From the NCBI GenBank assembly GCA_932521035.1, contig OW051494.1:544001-608000 (forward strand): DNA of 64,000 bases. The letters run 5' to 3'. The stretch is from Oscheius dolichura. Taxonomy: Eukaryota > Nematoda > Chromadorea > Rhabditida > Rhabditidae. This document shows positions 1-10,579 of the stretch, in pieces; the stretch's first letter is position 1, and every line of letters starts with the position of its first letter. A program made the position numbers and the translations under genes. The notes under the pieces are model-generated. The model saw only the letters and a program-made list of their open reading frames with translations. It ran no database searches and had not been told where the DNA came from.

Positions 1-857
1 AAGGGGACCGTAATACAGAGAGGAATCCTCGTTAATTGGTGTTACTCGCCAGATCAGGTACTATTTATGAGAAAGGAAGGAATTCTGGAAAGATTTGCCT
101 TTCTGGCCAGTAGCGCAAAAACAGAAATCAGGCCCTTGGCTGTTACTTCCATTTTTTTCGTGAAATTATGTCGAAGAAAGTACTAAAAAGGGGTTTGTTT
201 GCATTCTGAATGGGATAGAACGGGGCAGGCTGGAAGTGGTAGACATACATTAGTTCCACGGCCAAAATTTGTCCATTTTTATACTGTCCTACAAATAAGT
301 GGGTGTTTGTTTGCCTGTGTACTTGTTTTTCTAAAAATTTCCTGGGGCAAAAGTTGTCTTGGGTCATTTCCAAGCAACTAATGTCACGCACCCCGTGAAT
401 GAATTGAGTGAAAAAGGTTCAATCAGCTTGATACGATGAAAAGTGCTCAACCCTGGTGAAAACAGCACAAATAACAGTAAAATAAGAAAAAAACGTGTGA
501 CAATATACCGAAAAGTGTGACATTATACCACGCCCCCCTACTAAAAATAGTTGAAAAAGTAAAAATCCGGTCTCTAGTTATCACATATGTTTTAATTAAA
601 CTGAAATTTGGTGCAACGCTTAAATTTTGACCCAACATTTACAACCCAGTACTTCTCTGTAGAGGCTGCACCCTACAATAATACAAAATCAGTTGAAGAA
701 GGAATTATGTGTATGATGAGTCCGGAAATGGTAGCCAAATATAATTTGTAAACAATTCTCCTTGTTTTATATTCATTTATTATTTTGTAGGATTTGCTTT
801 ACAAATTATTTGGCAGGAAATAAAGGTAGTTGAAAATATTACGAGACAAAACTAATT
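1..857. other. Intergenic, nothing recognised
   Basis: Only short open frames without recognisable domains, signal peptides or splice continuity are present. The stretch is AT-rich and no copy of the window's repeat families was recognised here. Confidence 0.5.
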
Positions 858-1388
858 TTATGCCATACAATAAAAAGCAGCAACATTTTGACTTCCAACC
901 TGTAGCCGTTGTGAGGTCGGATTACATGTCAATTGGGTAGGGTCAACTTCAATACACGTTTCATCCATAAGCGTATATCCATATTCCAAGCATCCTGCTA
1001 GAGAAAGGGCACATAAATCGTCATATTCGAGCACTATATCAGGCGTCTTGATTGGATTGAACGTACAGTCTGGGCCTCTCGAATCTTCACTAGGGGGAGC
1101 TATACATCGGATGCAGGGGGCTAAAATGAAATCATCTAATACTTCTAACTTTCTTAACATTCAATAGTCTATTCCTAGCGAATATTTTACTGTCCGAAGA
1201 AATAAGCAGGCCCCTCGGCTTCTCTTTCGAGAGATATTAGTCAAGGGCATTTCCCCAAGAATTTCCGGCTTTTCGTTATCTAGAAAACAATAGAAAGCTT
1301 CCGAACTCTTTAAAAGAGACACACTCTCGTTTTTTCGATAGAGAAAGACAACAAAAAGCAAAGAGAAGACACGCCTGCGAGCTAACAA
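858..1388 (-). CDS. Putative small cysteine-containing protein, incomplete model
   Basis: I do not recognise this gene. Two consecutive open frames on the minus strand (1388-1161 and 1160-858) could be exons of one gene. The downstream one has a TTTTAG splice acceptor just before a segment starting PCIRC, and then about 85 residues with seven cysteines (CIRC, PDCTF, DLCAL, GCLEYG, TCIEVD, LTCNP, YCMA) ending at a stop codon. The upstream frame has a hydrophobic run (FSLLFVVFL) that could be a signal peptide, but I see no ATG in frame, so the true 5' exon is not fixed. The cysteine content and the neighbourhood of secreted cysteine-rich genes suggest a secreted product. That is inference; the whole locus could be non-coding. 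Confidence 0.3.
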
Positions 1389-1933
1389 TTGTAAGGCTAA
1401 TGCCTCGTTTTGCGGCTTCTAAAAAGGTTTGCTTTAGTTAAAGGGACTGTCAGGGACCTCTGCGGGTTACTGTAGTGCATGCAAATGGCCAAAATGACAA
1501 ATAGTGAAATTAGGACTTTTGCAAAAAATTAAGTAGGGATACAAGAGGAGGAAACGTGAAAAATGGTAAGGAATATTGGCAGAGGGCGCGTTTCAACTGC
1601 CGTCAGATTCACCTGAAGGAAAACAAGACGTTTGGGAAGGTTTCTTACCATATCTCCTATTTCCGTCTTCCGACTAACGGTGATCATCGATCTGCGGTGT
1701 TTTGCGCCCGTCCTTAATGAACTGAAACGGGAATTTGACTGACAAGAAGTGAGTTGGATAAGGAAGCTCCAAAGCCTGGTTATGTCATAATAATGAATTT
1801 ATTCCACACAAATAAAAGAGTCAGCAATAAATCCATCCTATGAAATTTCTTGGTTACTGGATCACAAGCACTCGTTTCATTTTTCCAGTTCAAGACGGGT
1901 CGGCAGAGATTATCCTTTGTCAACATTATGACA
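1389..1933. other. Intergenic, nothing recognised
   Basis: No continuous coding signal or known repeat seen up to the start of the inverted-duplication arm at 1934. Confidence 0.5.
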
Positions 1934-3154
1934 GGGAGTGTCCCGACCGCCAGACTGACTTCCCTAGTTTAGTAGTTTTGAGGAGGACGCTCCGATTTAC
2001 GAAGGACCAAAGGAAGTTGACCAAGACCAAGATGGCGGTTGCCGGCACCGTCGGTCAAGACGTTTTTGCCTTTCCCGTGTTTCATTTTTCCAGTCCAAGA
2101 CGAGTCAACAGGGATAATCCTTTTTTTGTGCTCCTTAAAATTTACCCCAACTTCTCCCATTTCCCAGTCTGTCTTCTCGTCAGTTGGCTGGTCTCCATGT
2201 TCTTCCTTCTCCAGTTGCTGTTCTTCTTCCTCCTGCCGTCGCTGCTCATCTTGTGCAAGAAGAAGAAGAAGAAGAAGAAGAAGAAATCAAAGGAAGAAGC
2301 GAAAAAGTGGAAGGAGGAAGAAATTGCAAAACGGAAGGAAGAAGAAATGAAAAAGTTGAAGGAGGCAGAAGAAAAGAAGAAGAAAGAACCGAAAAAAGAA
2401 GAACTGAAAAAAGAAGAGCCGACACTGGACGAGCAGGCGGAACGTATTCGAAAGGCTACGGAACAATTTGGGAAATACTACGTTGTAATAGAATCTAATC
2501 CGGATTTGTACGCGAGTTCCCTCGTGCCGCTAGTCAAAGAAGAGATTAAGAACATCCGCTCCGTCTACTCGGAACACATATACCCGAATCACAGACGTAA
2601 ACCAAAGAAGAGCGAGGAGACGTGCCCCCTCTGCAGTGCCTACCTCAAATGGGCCGCATTACACTTGCTGAGGGCTCCAGAGGATCATAAGTTTATGTTA
2701 GGTCTCGCGAATGATTTCTGGAAGTATAGAGGAAAAATGCCCAAGGAAATTGAAGAAAGTCCGAGATATCGGCGGGAGCATAGATATCTGGTAGAACATA
2801 TAACGACGGAGAAGGAAAAAGCGGTGAGGCAAATGGAGCCAGATTCCTGGTCGGATGGGCCAGCCACCATAAAGCTGAAAGAAACTCTCGAGAAGCTGAA
2901 CCAGGAGCTCGAGAAGACCCAGGACGACAAGACACAGGAGGAGGACAAAACGCAGGAGGAGGAGGACAAGAAAGAGACAGAAAAACCGAAAACGGAGGCG
3001 GGAGCATCGGCTGAAGGGGCCGAGAAGCCGAGCCAGGAGAAAATAAAGAAGTAAAATAATCAGAAGAAGAACTCCAATAATGACTACAGATTCTCACAGC
3101 AATAAAAAAATAAACACACGTTATCTTGTTTTTGGGAGAGACGTTCTGCACAAT
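1934..3154. repeat. Arm A of a 1.2 kb inverted duplication
   Basis: The reverse complement recurs at 12618-13823 with few differences. The arm contains a whole small gene plus about 260 bases upstream and about 100 bases downstream. Differences include the number of AAG triplets encoding a lysine run (longer here) and an 8-base difference just upstream of the ATG. Such similarity over non-coding flanks points to a recent duplication or ongoing gene conversion. Confidence 0.85.
2197..3054 (+). CDS. Lysine/glutamate-rich membrane-anchored protein with CPLC motif (copy A)
   Basis: Unrecognised protein of 285 residues if started at the ATG at 2197, chosen because it places a hydrophobic segment (residues 1-20, MFFLLQLLFFF then LLPSLLILC) at the very N-terminus as a signal anchor. 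It is followed by a run of about ten lysines encoded by an AAG microsatellite, a charged coiled-coil-like stretch rich in KEEE (about 30-80), and a compact middle domain (about 80-215) with one CPLC motif in the sequence ETCPLCSAYLKWAALHLL. The tail is acidic/lysine-rich with TQEEDK repeats. Topology is probably short N-terminal anchor with the charged part cytosolic, but this is inference. The open frame extends upstream to 1840 without a convincing start. The near-identical copy on the opposite strand at 12723-13568 keeps the frame, which supports real coding. CPLC resembles a metal or redox site but no family was recognised. Confidence 0.6.
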   Translation: MFFLLQLLFFFLLPSLLILCKKKKKKKKKKSKEEAKKWKEEEIAKRKEEEMKKLKEAEEKKKKEPKKEELKKEEPTLDEQAERIRKATEQFGKYYVVIESNPDLYASSLVPLVKEEIKNIRSVYSEHIYPNHRRKPKKSEETCPLCSAYLKWAALHLLRAPEDHKFMLGLANDFWKYRGKMPKEIEESPRYRREHRYLVEHITTEKEKAVRQMEPDSWSDGPATIKLKETLEKLNQELEKTQDDKTQEEDKTQEEEDKKETEKPKTEAGASAEGAEKPSQEKIKK

Positions 3155-3287
3155 CTTGAATTTTAGAGAAGGAAAGACAGTTTATTAGCAGTAGAATAAA
3201 TACAATAGTCACCCCATTTTGTCTCTTTTTTGTTTGCTTAATTTCTCCGTTGGTCAGGCGGAAAAATTCTTAAATATACTGTCGTGT

Positions 3288-4259
3288 TTAACCGAAGAAT
3301 GACTGGGTAGTCATCATTCCGCTCAGTCCTCCAAATCCTCCGCACAGACCGCAGCTAGTTCCACAGTAGCGGGATTTCTGGTCGTAATTGTACCAAGTCG
3401 ACTGGCAGAAGCCGTTCCTCACCCAGCTGGGACAGCTAAAAAACGATTTGAGCTTAAATAAGGCGGGATTAAACTTACTTAGGAGCGGAATCCCCGCAAC
3501 CTCCGACACCGCCTCCAGGGAAGAGGGTGGCCATCCCGTTGCCGGTACAGGTGCCGCAGGTCCTCTTACAATTATACATAGTGAAGTTAGAAAGGGCCGG
3601 ATTGGAGCAGATGGTCGGCTGGGCGGCACAGTCGACAGCGGCGTCGATACATCCCCCAAGGGCACAGAAGCCACAAGCTCCCGGACAGTCCTGGGCGATG
3701 ACCTCTCTCCACTGGGCGTCTTTACACATCGGCTGGGTTACTTGGCCACAGTCGATTCTTGGATCTAAACATGGAGTACTGTATTTTAAAGGGGGAAAGC
3801 CTACTGGGGGTATTTTTACAGTTATATTCCAGAGTAGCGCAGCAGAAGCCACAATACTGGGCGCAGGAGATGATGGCGGCTTGTTTAACCTCATTACTCA
3901 AGACTGCTCCAGAATTTATCTAAAATATCTTCTTTTCTAAATTTTCTAGTCAGGACCCTACGGTAAAACATGCTTTAGGTCTTGTAGCGACGAGTCCTCC
4001 TGCGATAACAGCCGGGTCGGGGACAGTTCCTCCGAAAAGCTGCTGACAAGCCTCGAGACTAGCCACATTCTGGCAGACGGTAGACTCGGGGGTGAAGATT
4101 GTTCCCGTGGCGGTCTTAAAACGGAATGAACCACAGTAAGACGGCTAAACTCACCACAGTTGTGCAGTTGAGATCATCGATGGCTTTTACTTGAAGGGCA
4201 AGGCTCAATAGGGTGAGAGCTACCAACCAGGAAACCATGACGATGACTGTTTGTGTCAT
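3288..4259 (-). CDS. Secreted multi-ShK-domain protein (copy 1 of a four-member design)
   Basis: Predicted extracellular disulfide-rich protein. The N-terminus is a signal peptide (start at 4259, or at 4238 in the same frame) ending before DDLNCTT. Next comes a region with CQNVASLEACQQLFGGT, then a CAQYCGFCC-like block, then ShK/SXC-type domains: CKDAQWREVIAQDCP...CGFC and CIDAAVDC...CKRTCGTC, and finally a C-terminal ShK exon starting CPSWVRNGFC and ending YCGTSCGLC plus a Gly/Met-rich tail. The six-cysteine spacing with a final CxxxCxxC is the ShKT signature, known in nematodes from secreted and surface proteins. Exons are separated by short introns with GT/AG borders and frames agree. Sister genes of identical layout lie at 5148-6074, 7045-8007 and 23512-24689. 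Whether it is an effector, coat or immune protein cannot be told. Confidence 0.8.
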
Positions 4260-4683
4260 TAGAGGAGAAAGTACTCCTTTTATACTATCAGAAGGAGTGA
4301 AATCCACCCAGCTGTCATAATATAGACAATAGTAGGGAGTTATTGTTTCCGGCAGCGTAAAATAGGCACAAATATGCAAATCAAACAGAAATGTGTGAAG
4401 TCGTGGCAAACAGGCATCAGAGAAGAAAGGAGGGCCGAATTAGCGCCTATAATCAAACAGGAAATAATAACAATCGAGTATTTTCTGAATAAAAAGTCTT
4501 TACTGACTTTTTCGCATAATGTAGAGCATATTACCGTAATCTTTGTTCCGGGATACAGTTTTTGGGCTAGCAGACACTATTATGGTTGCTGATTGGGTAC
4601 AAAATGTATGTCATCTTGTTCAGCTTGACGAGATCTATCGATCGGCTTATCACACGCCCGTAGAACACATTTCTTTAAACCCC

Positions 4684-5020
4684 TAGCCCCTGATCAAGTC
4701 CAGGAAGAAATTTCGATAATTCAAATCTTTCATTAGGGGCCTTTCTGGCCTTGGTTTTGGCTCATAGGAAGAGCTACGATGACGAGACCTAGTTCTCCTT
4801 GACCAGTTCGACGAGACGATTCCAACAAGCTATTAGACTCCCATTCTAGTCAAGAGTTCGAGCAGTGGCGCTTCGATCAGTCTCGGGAGGGGATAACTCA
4901 ATTGAGACTGCTGGGGAGGGTTAGTATAGGGCCTATTTCAAATCAAAATAGGTGCAAGGAATTCATTCTGGAAGAGATAAGAACAGCATATTGTAGATTT
5001 TGACGAGCTCTATCTGGCAG
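4684..5020. repeat. Dispersed repeat R4 (about 330 bases), copy 1
   Basis: Shares long stretches with 8098-8430, and with 33345-33690 and 56893-57235 in the opposite orientation. Recognisable landmarks are a GACGAGCTCTATC-like block, an AGGCCCTATTTCA-like block, a GGGAGGGGATAACT block and CTCGTCGAGCTGGTCAAG (in one orientation). No coding frame is conserved among the copies. Class unknown. Confidence 0.75.
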
Positions 5021-5147
5021 TATAGAATTTGCGGTACTCAAGGCGGTAAACAACGTTCACTACTCATTTTATTAACAAGCACACAGTAATAGCCCTGAGT
5101 TTTTGTGATTATCATTGAAATTATGGGTTGCTGGCTCCTCTAGCCTT

Positions 5148-6074
5148 TCATCCAAAGATGGTTGGAGCAACTGCTCCACAAAGACCACAGCTGGTTCCAC
5201 AATAGCGGGCTTTCTGATAAGTTGTGTAGGAGTTCGAGGTGCAGAAACCATTCTTAACCCAGGTGGCACAGCTAAAAATACAGGATACTCCATTTCTTAG
5301 CCTGTGGAATGGCTCACTTGGTTGCAGAATCGCCGCAGCCGCTTCCCCCAGGGATTACTGTAGAATAAGCCGAGCCGGTACACAGGCCGCAGGTTCTCTT
5401 GCAATTATAGGAGGTGAAATTTCCCAGGGTTGGATTGCTGCAGATGGTAGGCTGGGTAGGGCAGTCGACAGCGGCGTCGATGCATCCTCCAAGGGTGCAG
5501 AAGCCACAAGAGGCCGGACAGTCCTGGGCGATGATTTCCCTCCACAGCTGGTCCTTACACATGGCTGGAGTGACCTGGGCACAGTCGATTCTTGGATCTA
5601 GAGAGGGGATACTGTAGATTTAAAGGAAGGACAGCCCTACTGGGGGTGTTTTTACAGTTATATTCCGGAGTAGCGCAGCAGAAGCCACAATACTGGGCAC
5701 AGGAGCCGATGGCGGCTTGTTTGACCTCGGGACTCAAGGCAGCCCCGGAATTTACCTAAAAATCACTCTTTTATGTATTTTCCAGACGGGACCCTACGGT
5801 AAAACAACCTTCAGGTCTTGTAGCGACGAGTCCTCCTGTAATTACAGCCGGGTCGGGGTCAGTTCCCCCGAAGAGCTGTTGACAAGCCTCGAGGCTAGCC
5901 ACATTCGAACAGCTGGTAGAAGCGGGGGTGAAGATTGTTCCCGCGGCGGTCTTAAAATGGAATGAGCCACAGTAAGACGGCTAAACTCACCACAGTTGTG
6001 CAGTTGAGATCATTGATAGCCTCAGTGAGGAAGACGCCCCCCAAAAGGAGCAGAACCAAGCAGGAGGCAGCCAT
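5148..6074 (-). CDS. Secreted multi-ShK-domain protein (copy 2)
   Basis: Tandem paralogue of the gene at 3288-4259 in the same orientation. A signal peptide (start at 6074, MAASCLVLLLLGGVFLTEA) precedes NDLNCTT, followed by the CQ..LFGGT region, the CAQYCGFCC block, CKDQLWREIIAQDCPASC, CIDAAVDC...CKRTCGLC, and a C-terminal exon starting CATWVKNGFC and ending YCGTSCGLCGA with a short tail. Introns are 40-60 bases. All framework cysteines of the ShK units appear present, so the copy looks functional. The intergenic region between this gene and copy 1 contains the R4 dispersed repeat, and a second R4 copy follows copy 3, so the duplicated block may have carried the repeat with it. Confidence 0.8.
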
Positions 6075-7044
6075 TCCCAGGAGTGGAGGTCACAAAAAAT
6101 CAGCTTCCTTTTTATAGGGAGGAAATGGCAAAGATCAGCAGCTGGAATAATAACTGGGAGTAGAATGCCCCCATTGTCCTGAGCGTAAAAGTTGCCGCGT
6201 GACGGGTCAATACACACGTATTCAAATCAAATAAAAAGTGGCGGAGAGTAGTAGTAGATTCAGCTGGTTCAGGGAAGAAGATCAACGCCATGGGCAGAAA
6301 CTGAAAAAAAATTTAAAAAAGGAAAAAAGTCAGGGCATCTTTGCGGACACGGTATACCACCTTTTCAGGGCTGTCATTTCCCAACAGAATTGTATTTCTG
6401 AGATATTTTAAAGTTGTCAGAAAGAGCAAAAAATTCTGAACAACCCTAGTATCACCCCTTTTTCAAAATTCAACTTTTTAGGTCTGAATTTAGCATTTAT
6501 CCGCCAGCCGCTAAAGCCATTCAAAGAGTGAGTCATCCTGGAAGAACTATTACCTTTGAAGCCTTATTTCACACCGGAAAGTTTGGTTTCTTTAGGAGAT
6601 TTTTATACTGTCGTAATTTCCAGAAAATTCTAAACAAGATAGCTGTGGTGCTTTTTTTGAAAATTGGAGGTTGTTAGCCCCAAATAGCTTTTTTTTCCCG
6701 CTGCAGTGATAATTATAACGGCGGCGTCCTTCTGACTTCCTTGTCGATTTAATGACCAAAACTCCCCGAATTTTTGGAAATTGGGCCTCCTTTTCCATCG
6801 TTCTACTGTCCTTTCCTTGTTCACTTCCCACCTTCCAAAATCTGTTAATTTATCCCGTTGTGCATACAGTCACTCTGGCTACTCCCGCGCGCCAATCTCC
6901 CCTGATTGACATTTGAATAGGACAAAGCTGTCTGTCCACAAAATGGTCAGTATGTTGCCAGCTGGCAGAGGGGGGTTTTATCCTCTTTCCGCCTCATATA
7001 AATACCAATATCCTACCTGATACGAGCTTTTGTTTGACTTTAAA
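6075..7044. promoter_or_regulatory. Divergent intergenic region between two paralogous ShK genes
   Basis: The copy-2 gene leaves to the left and the copy-3 gene to the right, so both promoters lie in these 970 bases. A TATA-like CATATAAATAC occurs at about 6993-7003, 40-50 bases before the ATG at 7045, and TTTTTATAGGG lies about 40 bases upstream of the start at 6074. Short open frames at 6592-6831 show no domain and are not called. Confidence 0.45.
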
Positions 7045-8007
7045 ATGTTCCCTATCCTCCTTCTGGCCTTATTTCGCCTCTCTTCCGCTCTAGACGACCT
7101 CAATTGCACCGCTACGGTAAATTCCGCTGTCTAACTGTGGTACCACATCCTTTTTTCCTGTTTTAGACAGCTAAAGGGACAATGTTAACTCCCTATGCTG
7201 TCGTCTGTTCGAATTTGGCTCCCCTTGAGACCTGCCAGCAGCTTTTCGGAGGGATGACACCTGACCCGGCGGCTACAATAGGAATGCTTGTTAAAGACAG
7301 AGCAAAAGGGTGTTATACCGTAAGCCAGCTGCGTATTAAAGATCCTACGCAGTTAATTTCAAGACAAATAGCGGCGTAGTATACAGCGAGGAGACAAAAC
7401 AAGCCGCCATCTCTACCTGCCCCAAATATTGTGGCTTCTGTTGCGAAACACCCGAATATAACTGTAAAAACAGTATTAGTAAGTCATTTTTAAGACTATT
7501 TTCCTTGCGTAGGACGTTGAATACTCAGTAAAGAGGCTATTTTCCAGCTCCGCGGATAGATTGCTCCCAAATTTCTCAAAAAATGTGTGACGGTCCGCAG
7601 TGGCGCGACCTCGTGGCCCAGGACTGTCCCGGAGCTTGTGGCTTCTGCCTCCTGGGAGGATGTATCGACGCAGCTGCTGACTGTGCCAAACAGCCGACTA
7701 TTTGCTCCAATTCGGCGTTGTCCTCATTCACTCAGGCTAATTGTAAAAGAACCTGTGGTCTATGTCAAGGAGGGGAGAATGGAGACGGCTCGGGGAGCTC
7801 TACCATCTCGCCGGGATTCTGTGGCGACAGCGTTTCGTCGTGAGTTTTTCTCCCTTTTAACAGAAAATTGAATCTATTTGGTTTTACAGTAACCCAATAA
7901 AAAGTTTCAGCTGCGCTTTATGGGCCGCCAAAGGCTTCTGCTCGAATATCTTCTACACCGCTCTACAAAAGATGCAATACTGTGGAAGCACTTGTGGCCT
8001 GTGCTAA
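7045..8007 (+). CDS. Secreted multi-ShK-domain protein (copy 3, opposite strand)
   Basis: Same design as the genes at 3288-4259 and 5148-6074 but transcribed rightward. It begins MFPILLLALFRLSSA, a signal peptide, then LDDLNCT and, after short introns, the CQQLFGG region, CPKYCGFCC, and ShK units MCDGPQWRDLVAQDCP...CGFC and CIDAAADC...CKRTCGLC. A Gly/Ser linker follows, then a final exon CALWAAKGFCSNIFY...YCGSTCGLC and the stop. I could join all exons in phase using GT/AG borders. The last exon is more diverged than in copies 1 and 2 (LWAAKGFC instead of SWVRNGFC), suggesting that domain swapping or relaxed constraint acts on the C-terminal ShK. Confidence 0.8.
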
Positions 8008-8097
8008 AAATCCTCCACCCTTTTTAATGTATTTTATTTATCTGCTTTTTATCGAAAACCCCGGCTCAAACAGTCGATTTCCGAGCCTCCCGCCTTC

Positions 8098-8430
8098 AAA
8101 GATACTGGGGAAAAAATTTAAATAATTCAAATCTTCCATTTCTCTTGATCGCCCTGGTTTTGGTGCATAGGAAGAGCTCTGGCTAGGATACCTAGGTTTT
8201 CTTGACCAGCTCGACGAGACGATTCTAACGAGCTATCGGACTTCCATTCTATTCAAGATTTTGGGGCGTGGCTCCTCGATCTTTCTCGGGAGGGGATAAC
8301 TTAAATGAGACTGCTGGGGAGGGTTAGCATGGGGCCTATTTCAAGCCAAAATAGGTGCCAGAAATACATTCTAGCGGAGCTAAGAACAGCATCTTGTAGA
8401 TTTCGACGAGCTCTTTCCAACGGTGTATGA
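8098..8430. repeat. Dispersed repeat R4, copy 2
   Basis: Same orientation as the copy at 4684-5020, beginning 90 bases after the stop of the neighbouring ShK gene. The open frame that crosses it on the minus strand is not shared by other copies, so it is taken as non-coding. Confidence 0.75.
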
Positions 8431-8744
8431 TAGATCGGCAGAAGTGGAGAACTGGAGACCCCGTCATTCGATTCTTGACCAGAAGCATCGGTTGGATATA
8501 GGCCGACCTCCACTACGTGGAGCCCATTCCCCGCCCTATTACGAGCTAAAAGACGAGAGAAGCTATAAGAATCTAGAAACTGTCTCAACAGGCCTCTTTG
8601 CGATCTTACGGTAGTCAAATGAACCCAAACGGGTCGGGGTACAGTAACAGTAACCCGTCGAAATCCTACCATCTGTCATTGTTCACTACTCACCGCCGAT
8701 AGGATCTCCATTCTCGGGGAACCGCTTTTGCGCTTTTTCGATAA

Positions 8745-8840
8745 CCCCAATATACAAATTACAGTAGGCCAAAGATTATAGACCTGTTTCCCCGAAAATG
8801 CGCCTTGCTGATTTGGACCTGATTTGCCACCCTATATGGT
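8745..8840. mobile_element. MITE-A relic (partial palindromic element)
   Basis: Contains the central AATTACAGTA...CCAAAGATTATAGACC and the terminal GAAAATGCGCC block of the MITE-A family but lacks a clean second arm. It is the most degraded of five copies. Confidence 0.6.
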
Positions 8841-8897
8841 TTTATTCTCGTTTTGTTTCACTTTATTTCATTTTCATTGATCTCCTCGCTCATTCCA

Positions 8898-9690
8898 TTA
8901 ACAGAGGCCACAAGTTTTGGCGCACATCTTCTTATCATCCGGGGTGTAGAAAGGATTGGTACAGAAGCCATTTTTAGCCCATTGTTGGCAGCTAAAAAGA
9001 GATTTTTTGTAACCAAAACTATGGATTTTTACTTGGAATTCTGATCAGCGCACGAGCTATTTTTACAGCAGAGGTTACCCTGACCACAGGTGTAACCCGT
9101 TGCACACATCCCATTTACACATCCTCCATTTACAATACCTGAAATATAATTATAACAGTTTGAGTGAGTAGACGGAGTCTCCTACCACTAGTACATGCCT
9201 GATTTGGACAGCAGATGCCGCTTCCTTGTGGAGTGTATCCAGTAGGGCACAATCCCCCAACAGTAGCTAAAACGGAGACAATTTAACTCTGAAGTGAGGT
9301 TCAGAACTTACGCACGGCTCCAGAACACATTGGGCAGCAATAGGAACCTTCGCAACTATATCCAGTAGGGCAGATTCCATTAGAACATACTGAAAAAAAA
9401 GATATATCGCTAGTTTTCATCCAGGAAACCGACTAGAGGGATAAACCAGCCAGTAAAGCGCATATTCCGGGGAAGCGTGCCGCCTTTGCGCTTTTCCAGT
9501 GCAATCGGTCTTTAATCTTTGGCATACTGTAATTGGTATATTATGGCTATTGCATCGAAAATGCGCCTTACTGGCCCGGACCTGGTTCACCACCCTGAAA
9601 CTAACTTCCAAGTGGTTGAGAACATGATTGGCCATTTGCCCCTTGGTTGACCAGGAGAAGGAGAGCAAGGCTAAGCAGCGGAAGTAGCAT
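8898..9690 (-). CDS. Secreted cysteine-rich protein with C-terminal ShK domain
   Basis: Starts at 9690 with signal peptide MLLPLLSLALLLLVNQGANG. Several small exons follow, each encoding a short cysteine module (CPTGYSC..YCCPMC; LCPTGYTPQG..CC; MCATGYTCGQG..CC) of the kind seen in nematode EB/CC-like modules. The last exon, CQQWAKNGFCTNPFY...MCAKTCGLC, is a ShK domain ending at the stop at 8898. The third module ends SCADQNSK, matching the ending DCSDQNSK in the gene at 23512-24689, which shows that exons are shared between otherwise different genes. The first intron carries a MITE-A insertion at 9437-9598. Predicted extracellular; function unknown. Confidence 0.75.
9437..9598. mobile_element. 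MITE-A copy in an intron
   Basis: Inverted arms resemble those of the copies at 22942, 52827 and 58953: a CAGTAAAGCGCATATTCC-like left arm with TTTGCGCTTTT, and a right arm with ATGCGCCTTACTGGCCC. The middle has CATACTGTAATTGG. It lies inside the first intron of the 8898-9690 gene and has no coding potential. Confidence 0.75.
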
Positions 9691-9949
9691 GATAGCAAGA
9701 CGAACTGCGCTATCATTACCCCCGCTCGGCCTATTTATCAGGGCTTTTTATCTAAATCCTTTGGTTTTCTGGCAAAAAGTCTCGTGTTCAACAAGAGGAA
9801 AAGCGGAAAGGGCTTGGAAAACGGTGCAAAACAAAGAAGTGGATGGTTTTATTAGGGGCAGAGGCCTTTTCGGAATCTTCTCCATAGCATTTTGAACATT
9901 GAGCAATTCGTCTAAAAAGTCATAGTTTATATCGGTAAAATGTATACAA

Positions 9950-10140
9950 TTGTTCTAGATCCTCCCTCTCCCAGCTATTCTCCCCTTTCCCACCAGTTAT
10001 TACAGACAATCGCCGAGATTGGTCGCCATTCTCCGCCAAAACCTCCTCCTATCCTCCCTTCCCCTATTTTCTTCTAATTCTCTTCTTTCTCCTTTTCAAA
10101 ACAACAAAATCCTTCTTATTTTTCAGCTGATCATACATAT
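9950..10140. repeat. Dispersed repeat C, copy 1 and adjacent unassigned sequence
   Basis: Carries the TCCCAGCTATTCTCCC...TTACAGACAATCGCCGAGA block shared with 11960-12235 in the same orientation and with 41690-41935, 42235-42445 and 43830-44065 in reverse complement. The stretch on to 10450 has overlapping open frames on both strands with no recognisable product. Confidence 0.6.
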
Positions 10141-10579
10141 CGGCTGTAATTCTGGAATTCTACATATTTTGGTGGAAAATAATTATGCTGTCAATAATTA
10201 CTGGACACAAAAGGAGGTGGCGCCATCTTGTCTTGGATTGGAGGAGACCACGACCATTTGGGGGACGGTCTGGACAGGAGGCTTCGTTGCCCAACTCTTC
10301 CCAGCAATCACAAGAGGTCCATCGGATTTTCTCATGTACACGCTCATTTGCAATGCTAAACACCAACTTATCATACTGCTAAACATGTACATTAGTTGTG
10401 CTCGTCCAGATCGCCCCTCTATCTCAGTACCCAAGAGATTGTAGCGGCCAACACCACAGCAAATGATGCATTATGGAATGGGAGATTTCTTTCATTCCCC
10501 TCTTTTTGATGAATTTTAAATTTATATTTCGCCCTACTGGAAAGGGAAAATGGTCGAAAACAGACAAATGGATGGTTTA

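Noticed and set aside
10019..10444. Overlapping open frames on both strands of about 140 residues
   Set aside because: They extend into dispersed repeat C, have no domain, and are not conserved in other copies of the repeat.
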